A DNA stretch of 64,000 nucleotides from Brucella oryzae (GCA_012103035.1 JAAVLL010000003.1:186001-250000); one strand, 5' to 3'; shown: positions 1-10,840, counted from the first letter of the stretch. The notes: generated from the letters alone by a model not told the origin. A program made the numbers and translations.

Positions 1-1
1 T

Positions 2-726
2 TCCGATGTCGAGGAGACCGAGAATCTGTTCCGGCAGACATCGGCGCAACCGTCCGGCAGACTGCGTATCGATGTTCCGGGCCGTATCGGGCGGTTGATA
101 ATTGCTCCGGCGCTGCCCGACTTTCTTGACCGCTATCCGCAGATCGACATTGATCTCGGTGTTACCGACCGCGCGGTCAACCTTGTGGAGGACAGCGTCG
201 ACTGCGTGCTGCGGGTCGGACCTCTGAGCGACTCCGGCCTAATCGCCCGACCGATCGGCAAATTGCCACTGATCAATGTCGCAAGTCCGGCCTATCTGAA
301 GCAGCATGGCATGCCGAAGACCCCGAAGACCTCAACGCGCATATGGCGGTCAATTATGCATCACCGTTCAGTGGTCGTGTGGAGGATTGGGAATGGATGC
401 AGGATGGCACGCTTCGCACGCTCCCGATGCACGGCCGCGTTAGCGTCAATAGTGCAGAAGCCTATATCGCCTGCTGCCTTGCCGGTCTGGGGATCATCCA
501 GATCCCGGTCTATGATATCCGCCATCATCTCGAAGCCAGTGAACTTATCGAAGTGATGCCCGACTACCGAGCTGAGCCTATGGCCATGACGCTGCTCTAT
601 CCGCATCGCCAACACCTGTCCCGTCGGCTTCAGGTGTTCGCAGACTGGCTCGAACACCTGCTGAAGCGCGAGGTACTTCGTCTGAATACTCATCAAGATT
701 TGTCACTGGAGACCTTTCACTCATGA
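2..726 (+). CDS. LysR-family transcriptional regulator, C-terminal part, frame-broken
   Basis: The effector-binding domain of a LysR regulator enters from the left edge; the N-terminal winged helix lies outside the window. The frame opens at base 2 and reads a typical segment (PSGRLRIDVPGRIGRLIIAP, then IDIDLGVTDRAVNLVEDSVD). The frame is lost near 320-345 and resumes with AVNYASPFSGRVEDWEWMQDG through GLGIIQIPVYDIRHHL to a stop at 726. The last codon overlaps the next start as ATGA, so it is probably co-transcribed with the channel gene. The effector is unknown. Confidence 0.8.
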
Positions 727-1345
727 GCATCGTAGTACTGCATTTCCTCTACATCGTGGCCGTCACGGTTGAAGCCATGACAGCCGCAATTGCCGCGGGC
801 GGCGTAGCATGGACTGGGTAGGCGTCTGCCTGTTGGCTGCCGTTACAGCGCTCGGTGGAGGGTCGGTTCGCGACGTTCTTCTAGGGCATCATCCGCTCGT
901 CTGGGTAGAACATCCCTCTATTTGCTGCTAACGGCATTTGCGGCAATTGCGACGATCATCTTTGCCCGGTTTATGGACAGGCTGAAACGTCTGTTTCTGT
1001 TTCTCGATGCTATAGGCCTTGTGGTTTTCACTATCCTTGGCTGCAATGTCGCCCTCGAACTCGGATTGCCGGCTGTTGTCGTGATCGTGGCGGGTATGAT
1101 CACGGGCTGCGCAGGCGGTGTTCTGCGTGACATCCTGTGTGGAGAGAGTCCGCTTCCCTGCGGAGCGAACTCTATGCCAGCGTCTCCGTGGTGACGGGCG
1201 TTCTTTACGCTGGCGGCCTGCACCTTGCCCTGCCGCATGAACTGGTGACTTTCGTGGCCTTTGTTTTGGCTTGGCACTCAGATTGCTCGCATTGCGCTTC
1301 AACTGGAACATGCCGAAGTTCGTCTATTCCAAGGACTGGCATTGA
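723..1345 (+). pseudogene. TRIC/UPF0126 family membrane channel protein (YadS-like), several frame breaks
   Basis: Recombining frames gives a protein of about 205 residues starting MSIVVLHFLYIVAVTVEAMT and containing the two TRIC repeats: GGGSVRDVLLGHHPLVWVEHP and, later, CAGGVLRDILCG. Six to seven hydrophobic helices and the C-terminus NWNMPKFVYSKDWH match the family. Family members are cation-channel-like inner-membrane proteins. Frame changes occur near 805, 910, 1140 and 1268. The start overlaps the upstream LysR stop (ATGA). Either the sequence has indel errors or the gene is dead. Confidence 0.75.
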
Positions 1346-1694
1346 GGTCGGACCATTGGATTCATGCCCTACGTGTTATCAATACAGGATAGGTGCAATT
1401 GCGGATTCCAGTGATTTACCGGACGCGCTTTCTGAAATACGCGTTGTTGCCGACGTCGTTGGGAAGCTCGAAATCTATACGAACGGCTGGCGCACGACAT
1501 CGAATGGTATGATCTGCTTGGCGACACCCGCTTGCCAAACCATGCTTTTGTGTCCGCAGCGGGACTTCGATACGACAAACCTTCTTAAGTAGAGACTTGG
1601 AGTTGCTGGACTGTGTGGCTTCTCCGCACGATGGCGGGCAACGCTCCGATATTTGGGTCTCCGCGCCGCCCGCCGTCGGTCGTACCAAATTCTA
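1346..1694. other. Unassigned stretch, possible coding remnant
   Basis: No complete gene is visible. On the plus strand about 1416-1588 reads as a broken but protein-like tail (PDALSEIRVVADVVGKLEIY, then after a frame change ERLAHDIEWYDLLGDTRLPN and a stop at 1588). I do not recognise it. It lies between the TRIC gene and the traD relic, so it may be part of the mobile-element junction. Confidence 0.3.
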
Positions 1695-1946
1695 CTATTC
1701 CAGCGTGACAATAGGTTTTCCGTCTTTCCGTTCAGCCTCAAACGCCATCTTCCCCAATGTCGCCCAAACACCACTCGCCCGCTCGCCGTCGTCACTCCGC
1801 AGCTTTTCGGCAATCCAGACGAGCGCGCCGAGAATGACGGCGCGGTCATCGCCAGTGAGTTCCACGACGCCGGCCTTGATGACGAGACCGCCGAGTTCAA
1901 TCAGGTGACGTGTTCTCTTTCTCCGTTCGATCTGCCATTTGCGCAT
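1695..1946 (-). CDS. traD: Conjugal transfer protein TraD (small rhizobial type)
   Basis: An 83-residue basic protein beginning MRKWQIERRKRTRHLIELGG and continuing VIKAGVVELTGDDRAVILGA is the small TraD of Agrobacterium/rhizobial conjugation systems, not the large coupling ATPase of F. The start ATG lies one base after the traC stop (TGACATG), the usual traC-traD arrangement. It is an accessory factor of DNA processing near the relaxosome. traG, normally next, is not present downstream. The ORF is unbroken. Confidence 0.75.
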   Translation of the reverse strand: MRKWQIERRKRTRHLIELGGLVIKAGVVELTGDDRAVILGALVWIAEKLRSDDGERASGVWATLGKMAFEAERKDGKPIVTLE

Positions 1947-1947
1947 G

Positions 1948-2274
1948 TCATGCCGCGCCCGTTGCGCCTGATAGCGATTGCGCGCTGTTCTGTTGCGTCT
2001 GAGCGCGGCGTTCGCCATCATCATTTGCCGGTACAGACCGCCGTGATTTTCCACGAAACCACGCCTCACCGCGCTTGGCCCACGCCTCCCGTTTCCCGGC
2101 GTCGGTGGTCTCGGTTGCTACGATCAGCACACCGGCGAGTTCTTCCGCGCTAAGGCTGTCCGCCCCGGTGGCGATGACCAGTTCGCCTAACTGCTGGACC
2201 TTCCGCTGTTTCAGTTCTCTTGCCTTGTCCTCCAGTGCCTTCAGTTCCGCATCGAAATCTCTTGGCCTGCGCAT
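1948..2274 (-). CDS. traC: Conjugal transfer protein TraC (rhizobial type)
   Basis: A charged 108-residue protein: an N-terminal coiled coil (DFDAELKALEDKARELKQRK), then VQQLGELVIATGADSLSAEELAGVLI and a lysine/arginine-rich tail (AWAKRGEAWFRGKSRR). This matches rhizobial TraC, a relaxosome accessory protein. ATG 2274 is preferred because GGAG sits six bases upstream; in-frame starts at 2286 and 2325 are possible. It is coupled to traD and divergent from the relaxase gene, as in Ti-type transfer regions. Confidence 0.7.
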   Translation of the reverse strand: MRRPRDFDAELKALEDKARELKQRKVQQLGELVIATGADSLSAEELAGVLIVATETTDAGKREAWAKRGEAWFRGKSRRSVPANDDGERRAQTQQNSAQSLSGATGAA

Positions 2275-2438
2275 TTCCGTCTCCATCGTTTCTACTGTCG
2301 TGTGATTGTCTGTCGATGCAGCCATGGTATTTGAACACGACGCGGAATGCTTCTATGTTGGTGGGACGGTGTGGCACGGCGCGGGCAGTCCCGAGAAATT
2401 CATTTTGAGGGCGCGCTTATACGTCGTTCCGACGTCGC

Positions 2439-4015
2439 TTGTTTGGTGCCTATGATCGCCTTGCCATGGCGATCTATCAGCTGACCGATCTGACCGCCCA
2501 CACACGCGACCTGATGAAACAGGTCGAGACCGACCTTGGCACCAAGCTCGATTGGGTCGCGGTCAATCACCACAATACCGGCCATCCCCATGTGCATGTC
2601 ATCGTGCGCGGCAAGGACGAACTGGGCGAGAACCTGGTCATCAACGGCGACTATCTCGCCAACGGTATCCGTGAGCGGGCGAGCGAGCTGACCACGCTGG
2701 AGCTTGGCCCCGTCACCGAGATCGAGCAGAGCCGCAAGCTCTCGGCCGAAGTCGATCAGGACCGTTTCACCCGCATCGACCGGGCGATGACCGAGGAAGC
2801 GGACGAACGGTTCCTCGACCTCCGGCATGAGCCGGGCGATCCGCGCCGCCAGTTCAACCGCACGCTTCGCCTGCGCCGTCTCGCCAAGCTGGAAAAGATG
2901 GGACTGGCCACCGAACACGCGCCGGGCGTCTGGGAGCTTGGCGCGAAGATGGAACCGGCGCTGCGTGAGCTCGATGAACGCGGCGACATCATCCGCAACA
3001 TGCATAAGGCGCTGAAGGCAGATGGGCAGGAACGTGATCCAATGACCTTCCAGCTTCACGATGTAGCACCCGCGACATCCATCACCGGCCGCGTCGTGGA
3101 CAAATATCTCACCGACGAGATGGGCGAGAACCTGACGCTCGTGGTGGACGGTATCGACGGGCGAACACACCATCTTCCCGGCATTGATCCGGCCCGCGTC
3201 GAAGATGCCCGGATCGGCAGCATCGTGGAAGTCGGCCCCGCCGATACAGCACAACGTCCCTCTGATCGTACCATCGCTGCGATCTCGGAGAATGGTATCT
3301 ACCGACCGAGCCGCCACCTCGAACAGGCGAAGTTCGAGGGACGTGTGCTAGGCGGCGATTACGAGGGCTTTGTCGATGCCCATGTCCGGCGACTTGAGGC
3401 GTTGCGCCGCGCTGGCATTGCTGAACGGATCGATGCGGACCAGTGGCGCATCCCCGATGACTTCGAGAGTCGCGCCACCGCCTATGATGCCGGTCGCAAC
3501 CGGCAGGCCAGCATCCGTGTCGTCTCGACCTTCAATCTGGAAACGCAGATCGGTTCGGATGGCGCGACCTGGCTCGATCGGCGGCTGGTAACACCCGACG
3601 CATCGGATCTCGCGCCGGCAGGATTCGGCCAGCAGGTGCGCGATGCGATGGACCAGCGGCGTGAGCATCATATCACACAAGGCGATGCCACGCGGCAGCA
3701 GAACGGCCGCGTCTTCTACCGCCGCAATCTTCGCCAACCTGCGCGAGCGCGAAGTCGCCCGCGTCGGCGCGGAGATGGCCGAGAGCAAGGCGCTGCCGTT
3801 CGCGCGGCGGCGGAGGGGAGAAGATCAGCGGCAAGTTCACCGGCACCGTCCAGCTATCGAGCGGCAAGTTCGCGGTGGTTGAGCAGAGCCACGAGTTTAC
3901 CCTCGTCCCATGGCGGCCGGTCATTGACCGCCAACTCGGCCGTGAGGTCTTGGGCGTCGTGCAGGGCGGATCGGTGTCGTGGCAATTGGGAAGGCAACGG
4001 GGATTAGGCATATAG
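2439..4015 (+). pseudogene. VirD2/MOBP-like relaxase with DUF3363 domain, 5'-truncated and frame-broken
   Basis: The reconstructed protein has the histidine motif of relaxases (HHNTGHPHVHVIVRGKDE, about residue 45) followed by DFVINGDY-like sequence and a long DUF3363 region (TSITGRVVDKYLTDEMGENL, RHLEQAKFEGRVLGGDYEGF). Roughly 100-140 N-terminal residues, including the catalytic tyrosine region, are missing, so strand nicking should be lost. Frame changes near 3720 and 3825 precede the last stretch (GKFAVVEQSHEFTLVPWRPV) and the stop at 4015. It marks the relic of a conjugative or mobilisable element with traC and traD. Confidence 0.7.
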
Positions 4016-4372
4016 ATTAGCAGCCGAAATCTGACGCTGCGTACCAAACTCTAGATGTTTGTCACTAGGGAGCGCGATCCTTCGTTGCAGCCGTGGCGAT
4101 TTGCTCGCGTAGCTCAGGTTGTCGAGTTCGATCTCGACACCGGCACTCTGCGACACGAGACATCCGTTGGGAAGCGCGTATCGTTGAACGGGCTTTTGGT
4201 ATTGGGCCGAGCGCGTTGACAGAAGCCGTGGAACCGCTCGCCCAGAATCTACAAAGCCAGACCGTTTAACAGCAGAGCACGAGGGCTTTACTTGCCAACT
4301 GAACTTTTGCAACAGAGCCCAGGGAAGCGCTCTAACGGAAGAAACTGTTGCTTTTCCCGCTGGGCGACCATT
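4016..4372. other. Non-coding junction with IS6/IS6100-type terminal sequence
   Basis: No convincing gene. The stretch joins the relaxase relic to the TauE gene and carries a sequence like an IS terminus (see 4305-4319). No transposase reading frame accompanies it. Confidence 0.4.
4305..4319 (-). repeat. Solitary IS6100/IS26-type terminal inverted repeat
   Basis: TTTTGCAACAGAGCC is the complement of GGCTCTGTTGCAAAA, the outer terminus I associate with IS6100/IS26-type IS6 elements. No matching transposase is seen on either side, so this is a scar or a chance match. Confidence 0.45.
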
Positions 4373-5190
4373 TCACATGATCATGGCAAACAGAACCAGG
4401 AACAGAAGTAAAATGTAGACCCTGGCATGACTGGAGTCGGGTATTCGCCCGACCATCGGCAATGCGGCTTGCATCCCTACGATGGCCCCACAGATGAGAA
4501 CCAGAAATGCGGCAAGATCAACATAACCGATTTGCCACGCGGCTTGAGTGGCCGGGATTGCGGGGCCGAAAGCATGTAAGCAATGGTCGCTGAGAAGGCA
4601 ACCGGTACAGTAAGTGGATTAGCCATTGCCGCCGCCTTGGTCATATCCATCCCGCGACGGCGCATCAGGGGAACGGTCATGACACTGCCACCCACTCCCA
4701 GAAATGCGGCAACAATGCCAATTCCAATACCAATGCCGCTGCTGGCCAATAGCGGTGGCGGCAAGATAGGATTCTGCGCGTGATTTCGGTGGATAAATCC
4801 ACCTCGCAACAAACAATCCAAGATTGTCAGCCCCAGATAAATAACAAAAGCCCACTTCAGGAAATTACTGCTTACCATGGTTGCGAGTTGAGCTCCGACA
4901 AAAGCTCCAATTCCAATAAATGCGACCATGGGCCAAATCTGGCTGATGATGATATTCCCTCGCTTCGCATGTTGCCATGTTGCGATTGCTGAGGTGGCGA
5001 CCATCACGCAAGTAGACGTGGCAACCGCAATTTGCATCGCGTTCTCACTGTTAAGAACATCATACTGTTTGCCATGGGTGGTGAGCCAGTAAATTAGCGG
5101 AACAGTGACGAACCCGCCACCAAAACCAAATAAGACCGTGGTGATGCCTGCGCCAATGCCGAAAATGGCGAGCAAAAGATAGATAGTCAT
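4373..5190 (-). CDS. TauE/SafE-family inner-membrane anion exporter, frame-broken near 3' end
   Basis: A polytopic protein: MTIYLLLAIFGIGAGITTVL, then FGFGGGFVTVPLIYW, a central loop, and the second repeat VAAFLGVGGSVMTVPLMRRR. The paired GGG-x(4)-P motifs are typical of the sulfite/organosulfonate exporter family. The frame breaks near 4545 and recovers as IGYVDLAAFLVLICG, ending LLFLVLFAMIM at 4373. It is divergent from the AraC regulator that starts about 95 bp away, which probably controls it. The substrate cannot be read from sequence. Confidence 0.8.
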
Positions 5191-5285
5191 GTCTGAAAGT
5201 CCCGGTTTGCACAGGCATATCTATAGGTTGAGTTGGATTGACCCACAATCGAATGTAGGTCATTCTCATTGGAGAATTGGCCAAC

Positions 5286-6082
5286 GTGAAATTACATATG
5301 CCCAGCAACATTCCGCTCGTAACAATCGAGACTGACGATGTACCGTTGATCGCCCTCGGGACCGATTATGTGCACGGCACCTTGCTGGACTGGCACGAGC
5401 ATTTACGCGCACAATTCCTTTACAGCGCCAGTGGCTCCATGAAAGTAGATACGAAATCGCAGACGTGGGTTGTTCCGGTTCAGCGGGGCGTATGGATACC
5501 CGCGGGTGAGACGCATAGGGTGCTGATGCTGGGTGCAAGTACCCGCAGCCTTTATATCGATTCCGGACTGGCGGTGCGCGCCGGCCGTTCATGCGAAGTT
5601 TTACACGTCGGAGCTTTGCTGAGGCAACTTCTGCTCGAAGCTGTGCAGATGCCTTTGCAATATGAAAAGGTGGGCGAGATGCCGCGCTTGTTTCGCTTCT
5701 GCTTCATGAGCTTAAAGCAGCGCCCAGCATTGACCTGCAATTACCTATGCCAAGCCCTGGGAGCCCGCTCTCGTTATTGTGTGATGAGTTTCTGAGTAAC
5801 CCATCTGTGCATAGCGCGCCGGAGGATTGGGCTGAACGCCTCAACGTCAGTCGCAGAACCTTCAGCCGAAAGTTTCATGCTGAGATGGGTCTGAATTTCC
5901 AGCAGTGGCGACAACGGGCATGTGTCACCTTGTCACTATCACAGCTTGCCGAGGGAAAATCCATAACAACCATTGCTCTCGAAATGGGCTACGAAAGCCC
6001 TGCGACATTTTCCACTATGTTTCGTCGCACGTTAGGCAAGCCTCCATCTGCTTTCACGCCATGGATTACTCCTTGGCTGTGA
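5286..6082 (+). CDS. AraC-family transcriptional regulator (cupin + AraC HTH), one frame break
   Basis: The N-terminal cupin (DWHEHLRAQFLYSASGSMKV, WVVPVQRGVWIPAGETHRV) is joined, after a frame change near 5690-5750, to a C-terminal AraC helix-turn-helix pair (WAERLNVSRRTFSRKFHAEM and ITTIALEMGYESPATFSTMF). The architecture fits the one-component AraC/cupin subgroup. GTG 5286 is chosen because GGAG lies 11 bases upstream; TTG 5277 and ATG 5298 are alternatives. It is divergent from the TauE gene and overlaps the MFS gene tail to tail by 17 bp. Confidence 0.8.
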
Positions 6083-7250
6083 GTTCTTCCTGCGCTTTGC
6101 CGGTGTGCGTGGCCCGGCCGAAGCAAAGCGCACCAGATATCAGCAGAGCCAAAGCCGCGACGATGAGGGACGTGTCGAATGAGGCGGTCCTTGCGTAGAG
6201 CGTATTGGCCATGAGAGGCCGATGATCTGCCCGACACCGTAGGACGCGGTCATGATCGCGAGCATGTTGAAGCGAACCTTTGCAGCAACCCTGCGTGCCG
6301 CGGGCATGGCGATGGTCACGGTTCCCATGAAGGTGCCGCCGACCAATAGGGCGCTTGCCACGTAAGAGAGTTGTGTGTGAAAACCGGCAGGACAACGCCG
6401 ACAGCCTGGACTATCAGATTGGCCATCAAGCTCCCGTTGGCGCCCCACTTTTGATGCAGAGAATGCCACAGGAAGCATGAGGGTACTGCTCCAAGACCGA
6501 ACACAGCCCAGATATGGACGGGGTCGAGCGACCCGAGTGCACTACGCACGAGAAGAGGCAGATAGGTCGCCGTTATGATATAGCCGAGGCCAGCAAGCCC
6601 GTAGATGACGATGAGCCGCGTTGCACCGAGCAATAACGGCCTTTCTTCGTGCAGGGCCGATTGCTCCTGAATCTGATAGGGCTTTGAATTCTCAGCCTTT
6701 GCCTGCATTGCAATCGAAACAATCGTCACCGCCAGCGCGGCAGCAGCGAGCGCGAACCAGATCATGTGGCTCGACAGCGACGCCACATGACCGACTACTA
6801 TCATCTCAGCCGAGAGAAGGATGCCGATGCCGACGCCCGAGTACAGTGCTGGAACGCCTCCGTGAAGCCTGCGGTCATGGATGAGCCAATGCGAAGCGGC
6901 TACCATGGAAACAGCGCTGAACAGACCCGCAAAGCCACGGATTGTCACAATAAGCCATTCCGGTAGCGGTAGTGCCAAAAGACCGAGAGTGATCACCGTG
7001 GTTATGGTTGCGAAGGTGCACAGTTTGCGGCTTGGAATCCTGAAAGCAGCGCAGCCAGCAGCGCACCGATGAGATATCCGGCGTAGTTGGCAGAGGCGGC
7101 ATAGGAACCACCCTCGACGGAGATTTGCTGGTCGACGATCATCAGCGGATAGAGACCGGTGAAGGCGAAGCGGCCGAAGCCCATGCCGACGACCAGGACC
7201 AGGGCAGCCGCAATCGTCACCCCGGCCTCCTTGTTACGCATGGCCTTCAT
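6066..7250 (-). CDS. YbfB/YjiJ-type major facilitator transporter, frame-broken
   Basis: About 395 residues and twelve predicted helices when frames are joined: VTIAAALVLVVGMGFGRFAF, then WLIVTIRGFAGLFSAVSMVA, GYIITATYLPLLVRSALGSL, and RFNMLAIMTASYGVGQIIGL. The GMGFGRFAFTGLYPLM start is typical of YbfB/YjiJ MFS proteins, whose substrates are mostly unknown. Breaks lie near 7005, 6385 and 6200. Its ATG overlaps the LysR stop by four bases (ATGA), so the regulator and transporter form one translationally coupled unit. Confidence 0.75.
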
Positions 7251-8123
7251 CCCTTGATGTCCGAGAACTCTTCTAGCGTCTTTCGGAACTCGGCAAAGGC
7301 CGGCGTGGTAAAGCCTGGCCGACAAGCCAGATAGGTGTCGACTGTCATCAGCGGGCGTTCCTCGACGGAACCGAGGTGCCGCATCAGGTCGACAACGCTG
7401 CGGGCAGGACGCTGACGCAGGAGCCCGCAGCGGTGCAGGCGAACATCGCGTGATAGGATCTGACCTCCTGGATGGCGAAGCGCTCCTTGAGCGAGCCGAA
7501 CCCGGTCAGCCATTCTTCAGCTAGCATCCGATAAGTGCAGCCCGGCGCGAAAGCAGCCAACGACTTCGGCTTGATATCGTCGCCGTAACGTACTTCGGGA
7601 TGTCCGGGCGGCAGAAGCAGCACCAGTTCCTCCCGAAACACAGGGATTTTGTCGAGTTCGTTTGGGCCAAGCCACCACTCTCCGGATGGAACGCCGATCA
7701 AGGCACAGTCAATGTGGTGCGCCAGCAGGGCGTCGATGAGCTGGCGGGTCGGCGCCGTCGACAGATCAATCGTTACCTTGGGCCATTTCCTGTTGTAGCT
7801 GGCAAGCGGGATTGGAAGCCGGCTCGCAACGGTGCTTTCCATAGAACCGACACGTAAGGTGCCGATCGGTTCGGATGGATTGACGACCTGCTGCGCCTCC
7901 TCGGCGAGATCAGGATGCGATCAACATAATCAAGATACGTCTGCCCCTCTTTGTGAGCGTCATACGTCTCTGGTCGCGCTGGAATAGCGACACACCAATC
8001 TCGGCCTCGAGTTGCTGAATGCGGGTGGTGACATTCGAGGGCACACGGCCGAGCAGTTCGGCGGCGCGGGTGACGCTTTGCTCGGGCGACGGTGCGGAAG
8101 ACCGCCAATGCAGCAAGATCCAT
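7247..8123 (-). CDS. LysR-family transcriptional regulator, frame-broken
   Basis: Reconstructed as about 292 residues: [14 protein letters not shown], winged helix [20 protein letters not shown] with [20 protein letters not shown], then the effector domain ([35 protein letters not shown]) and a C-terminus [16 protein letters not shown]. Frame changes fall near 8080, 7930, 7850 and 7400. It is divergent from hmp with 111 bp between and coupled to the MFS gene downstream. It probably regulates the transporter and perhaps hmp. Confidence 0.8.
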
Positions 8124-8234
8124 GACAATTCTCCATTGCAGAATTTCTTTTGGTATGTATTCTCCTTTTAAGAAAGTACGTCAACACAAATTCCGAACTG
8201 GAGAACGAAGGCGGCTGCCTGGAACAAATTCGGA

Positions 8235-9453
8235 ATGAACAAGAACGACGACCGGAGTGCCGAATGCCAAAATCTCTCGACGGAAACCATCGCCCTTGTG
8301 AAAGCCACTGTTCCCGCGCTCGCAGAACACGGTCCGGTTATCACCGCCGCCATGTACAAGCGCCTGTTCCAGCACCCCGAAATCGCGGCTTTGTTCAATC
8401 AGGCGAACCAGAAGAGCGGAAGGCAGATTCATGCGCTCGGAGCGGCGATCCTCGCCTATGCGCAGAACATCGAGAATCTGACAGCGCTTGGTCCGGCGGT
8501 GGAGCGGATAGCCCAGAAGCATATCGGCTATGCCATCCTGCCCGGACACTACCCCTATGTGGCAACCGCGCTGCTCGGCGCGATTGAGGATGTGCTGGGA
8601 GAGGCGGCGACGCCCGAAATCTTGGCGGCCTGGGGCGAGGCCTACTGGTTCCTTGCTGACATTCTGAAAGGCCGTGAGAGGCAGATCCGCAATGATCTTC
8701 TGGCACAGGAAGGCGGTTGGACCGGTTGGCGCCGGTTCCTGGTCGCCGAGCGTCGAAAGGAGAGCGAGATCATCACCTCCTTCATTCTGCGCCCCGGGGA
8801 TGGCAAGCCGATCCTGCGACACAAACCGGGCCAGTATCTGACCTTCCGCTTCGATACGGCTGGTCGACCGGGCCTGAAGCGCAACTACTCGATCTCATGT
8901 GGTCCGAACAACGACCATTATCGCATCACAGTAAAGCGCGAGCCTGCCGGCGATGCGTCGGTCTTCCTGCATGACAAGGCGGTTGTCAGTACCGTTCTGG
9001 AATGCACACCGCCCGCCGGTGAGTTCTTCCTTCCCGAAAGACTTGAGCGTCCGGTGGTGCTGGTGTCGGGCGGTGTCGGCCTGACGCCTATGGTGAGCAT
9101 GCTGGAGACGCTGGCCGACCAGCATGCCGGTCATCCCACCTTTATGTTCACGGCACGACGAGCCGCGATACTCATGCGTTCAATGACCACGTCAGAGAGC
9201 TGGCCGCGCGACATGGCGCCACGACCGTAACAACCTTCTACGATCACTGAACGGGGAACCCGAAGCTCACAGCGGATTCATTACCCTCGACTGGCTCTCC
9301 CGGAACACGCCTTTCGCGGAAGCGGATTTCTATTTGTGCGGACCCCGCCCGTTCCTGCGGTTCTTCGTTTCAGGCCTGACTCGGGCCGGCGTGTCGCCGG
9401 ATCGCATACATTACGAGTTCTTCGGACCCGCCGATGAAGTACTGGCCGCCTAA
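8235..9453 (+). CDS. hmp: Flavohaemoprotein / nitric oxide dioxygenase, frame-broken near 3' end
   Basis: Converts NO and O2 to nitrate using NAD(P)H. The globin domain occupies residues 1-150 with distal Tyr41, Gln64 and proximal haem His96 (AQKHIGYAIL). The FAD domain has RNYSISCGP and the NAD domain GGVGLTPMVSML. The frame shifts near 9160 and again near 9240, then resumes with SGFITLDWLSRNTPFAEADF, YLCGPRPF and HYEFFGPADEVLAA. The total of about 405 residues matches Hmp (396 in E. coli). A nitronate monooxygenase starts 13 bp downstream, so the two are likely co-transcribed against nitrosative stress. Confidence 0.9.
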
Positions 9454-9465
9454 GGGAGAAGCAAC

Positions 9466-10532
9466 ATGCTGGACAGGCTTGGAGTTACATTGCCAATCAT
9501 TCAGGCTCCGATGGCCGGGGTCTCGACCCCGGCCCTTGCCGCCGAAGTTTCTAACGCCGGGGCACTCGGCTCCATTGGCGTGGGCGCGACTGACGCCATC
9601 GGCGCGAGAAAGATGATTGAGGAGGTCCGCGTCAGGACCGACCGAGCTTTCAACGTCAACGTATTCGTCCACGGCGCTGCGAATGCCAATGCCGAGCGCG
9701 AGGCGGCGTGGCTCGAATGGCTGGCTCCGCTCTTTCCGAGTTCGGCGCTGAATGCCCAAAGGAACTTCGAACGATCTACAGGAGCTTCGCGGACGATGAT
9801 GACATGCTGGCTCTTCTGCTCGAGACCAGCCTGCCGTCGTTAGTCTGCATTTCGGGCTGCCGTCTAACGAAAAGATTAGCGCGCTGAAAGCTGCCGGGAT
9901 CACACTCCTTGCGACCGCGACCAGTCTCGACGAAGCGCAGAAGATCGAGGCGGCGGGTATCGACGCCATCGTCGCGCAGGGTATCGAGGCTGGGGTCATC
10001 GTGGCGTCTTCGACACTAAGGCTCCAGATGATGCTCTCGGCGTCCTTGCGCTCACGCGGTTGATCGTGCGCAATTCCAGGCTACCGGTCATCGCCACAGG
10101 CGGCATGATGGACGGGGCCGGGATCGCGGCAATGCTCAACCTCGGTGCGGTCGCAGCCCAGCTCGGCACGGCATTCGTTTCCTGTCCGGAATCGGCTGCC
10201 GATGAAGCTTATCGCAAGGCGCTGACTGGCCCCGGTGCCTATCATACGCGCCTGACCCCTTGATATCCGGTCGTCCGGCGCGTGCGCTCGGCAATCGTTT
10301 CACCGCCTTGCAGGAAACGGTTCTGGATCGGCTGCCACCCGATTACCCGATTGCCTATGACGCTGGAAAGGCGCTGCACGCTGCAGCCAAGGCCAAAGGT
10401 GAGCATGGCTTCGCCGCGCATTGGGCCGGACAGGGCGCGCCGCTTTCGCGGGCGTTGCCCGCAGCCGAACTCGTCGCCACGCTGGCGCGCGAGTTGGCGA
10501 ATGCACCCCGCAATTCTGCTCAAGCTTCATGA
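9466..10532 (+). CDS. Nitronate monooxygenase (2-nitropropane dioxygenase family), frame-broken
   Basis: FMN-dependent TIM barrel oxidising alkyl nitronates. The N-terminus [20 protein letters not shown] is diagnostic, followed by [12 protein letters not shown]. After breaks near 9760-9840 it continues as [35 protein letters not shown], then [20 protein letters not shown] and [19 protein letters not shown] further change near 10258 gives the tail [15 protein letters not shown] to a stop at 10532. It follows hmp closely and fits a nitro/NO detoxification pair. Confidence 0.85.
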
Positions 10533-10840
10533 ATGTCAGGAAAGCGTGTGTACGAAGGATATTGATAGAAAAAGGACGATGCGAGAATGGAAATATCGGC
10601 TCAAACCGGTCAGTTCTCGGCGAAAATCAACACCCAGCCGTCTTCTGGAACCCATCGGAAACATTCCGGCGCGATCAGACGAATGACCCAAGATCCGAGA
10701 CTGCGGCGAATCGAATCGCCAAGACGCTCAATATGGCACTTAAAATCGATGCCAATTTTGTACAAAGATCACATGAAGATGGATAACGGCCAGCCCTGTG
10801 GCAGAGTGTGGTTGTTACATTCCAATTCTGGAGATCGACC
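10533..10840. other. Non-coding region upstream of the IS110 transposase
   Basis: No recognisable gene. IS110-family elements lack terminal inverted repeats, so the element's left boundary is not visible. This interval, next to the recombinase start, is one of the two places where the family's non-coding guide (bridge) RNA could be encoded. Confidence 0.4.

Noticed and set aside
2400-3317. Long minus-strand ORF opposite the relaxase (305 codons)
   Set aside because: It is the antisense shadow of the relaxase; the plus strand has the family motif HPHVHV and normal codon bias.
4080-4145. tRNA-like segment (gtagctcag...gttcgatctcgac)
   Set aside because: The D-loop-like and T-loop-like words are adjacent instead of separated by an anticodon arm, and no cloverleaf forms.
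8181-8822. Minus-strand ORF opposite hmp
   Set aside because: Antisense of the globin domain; no family features.
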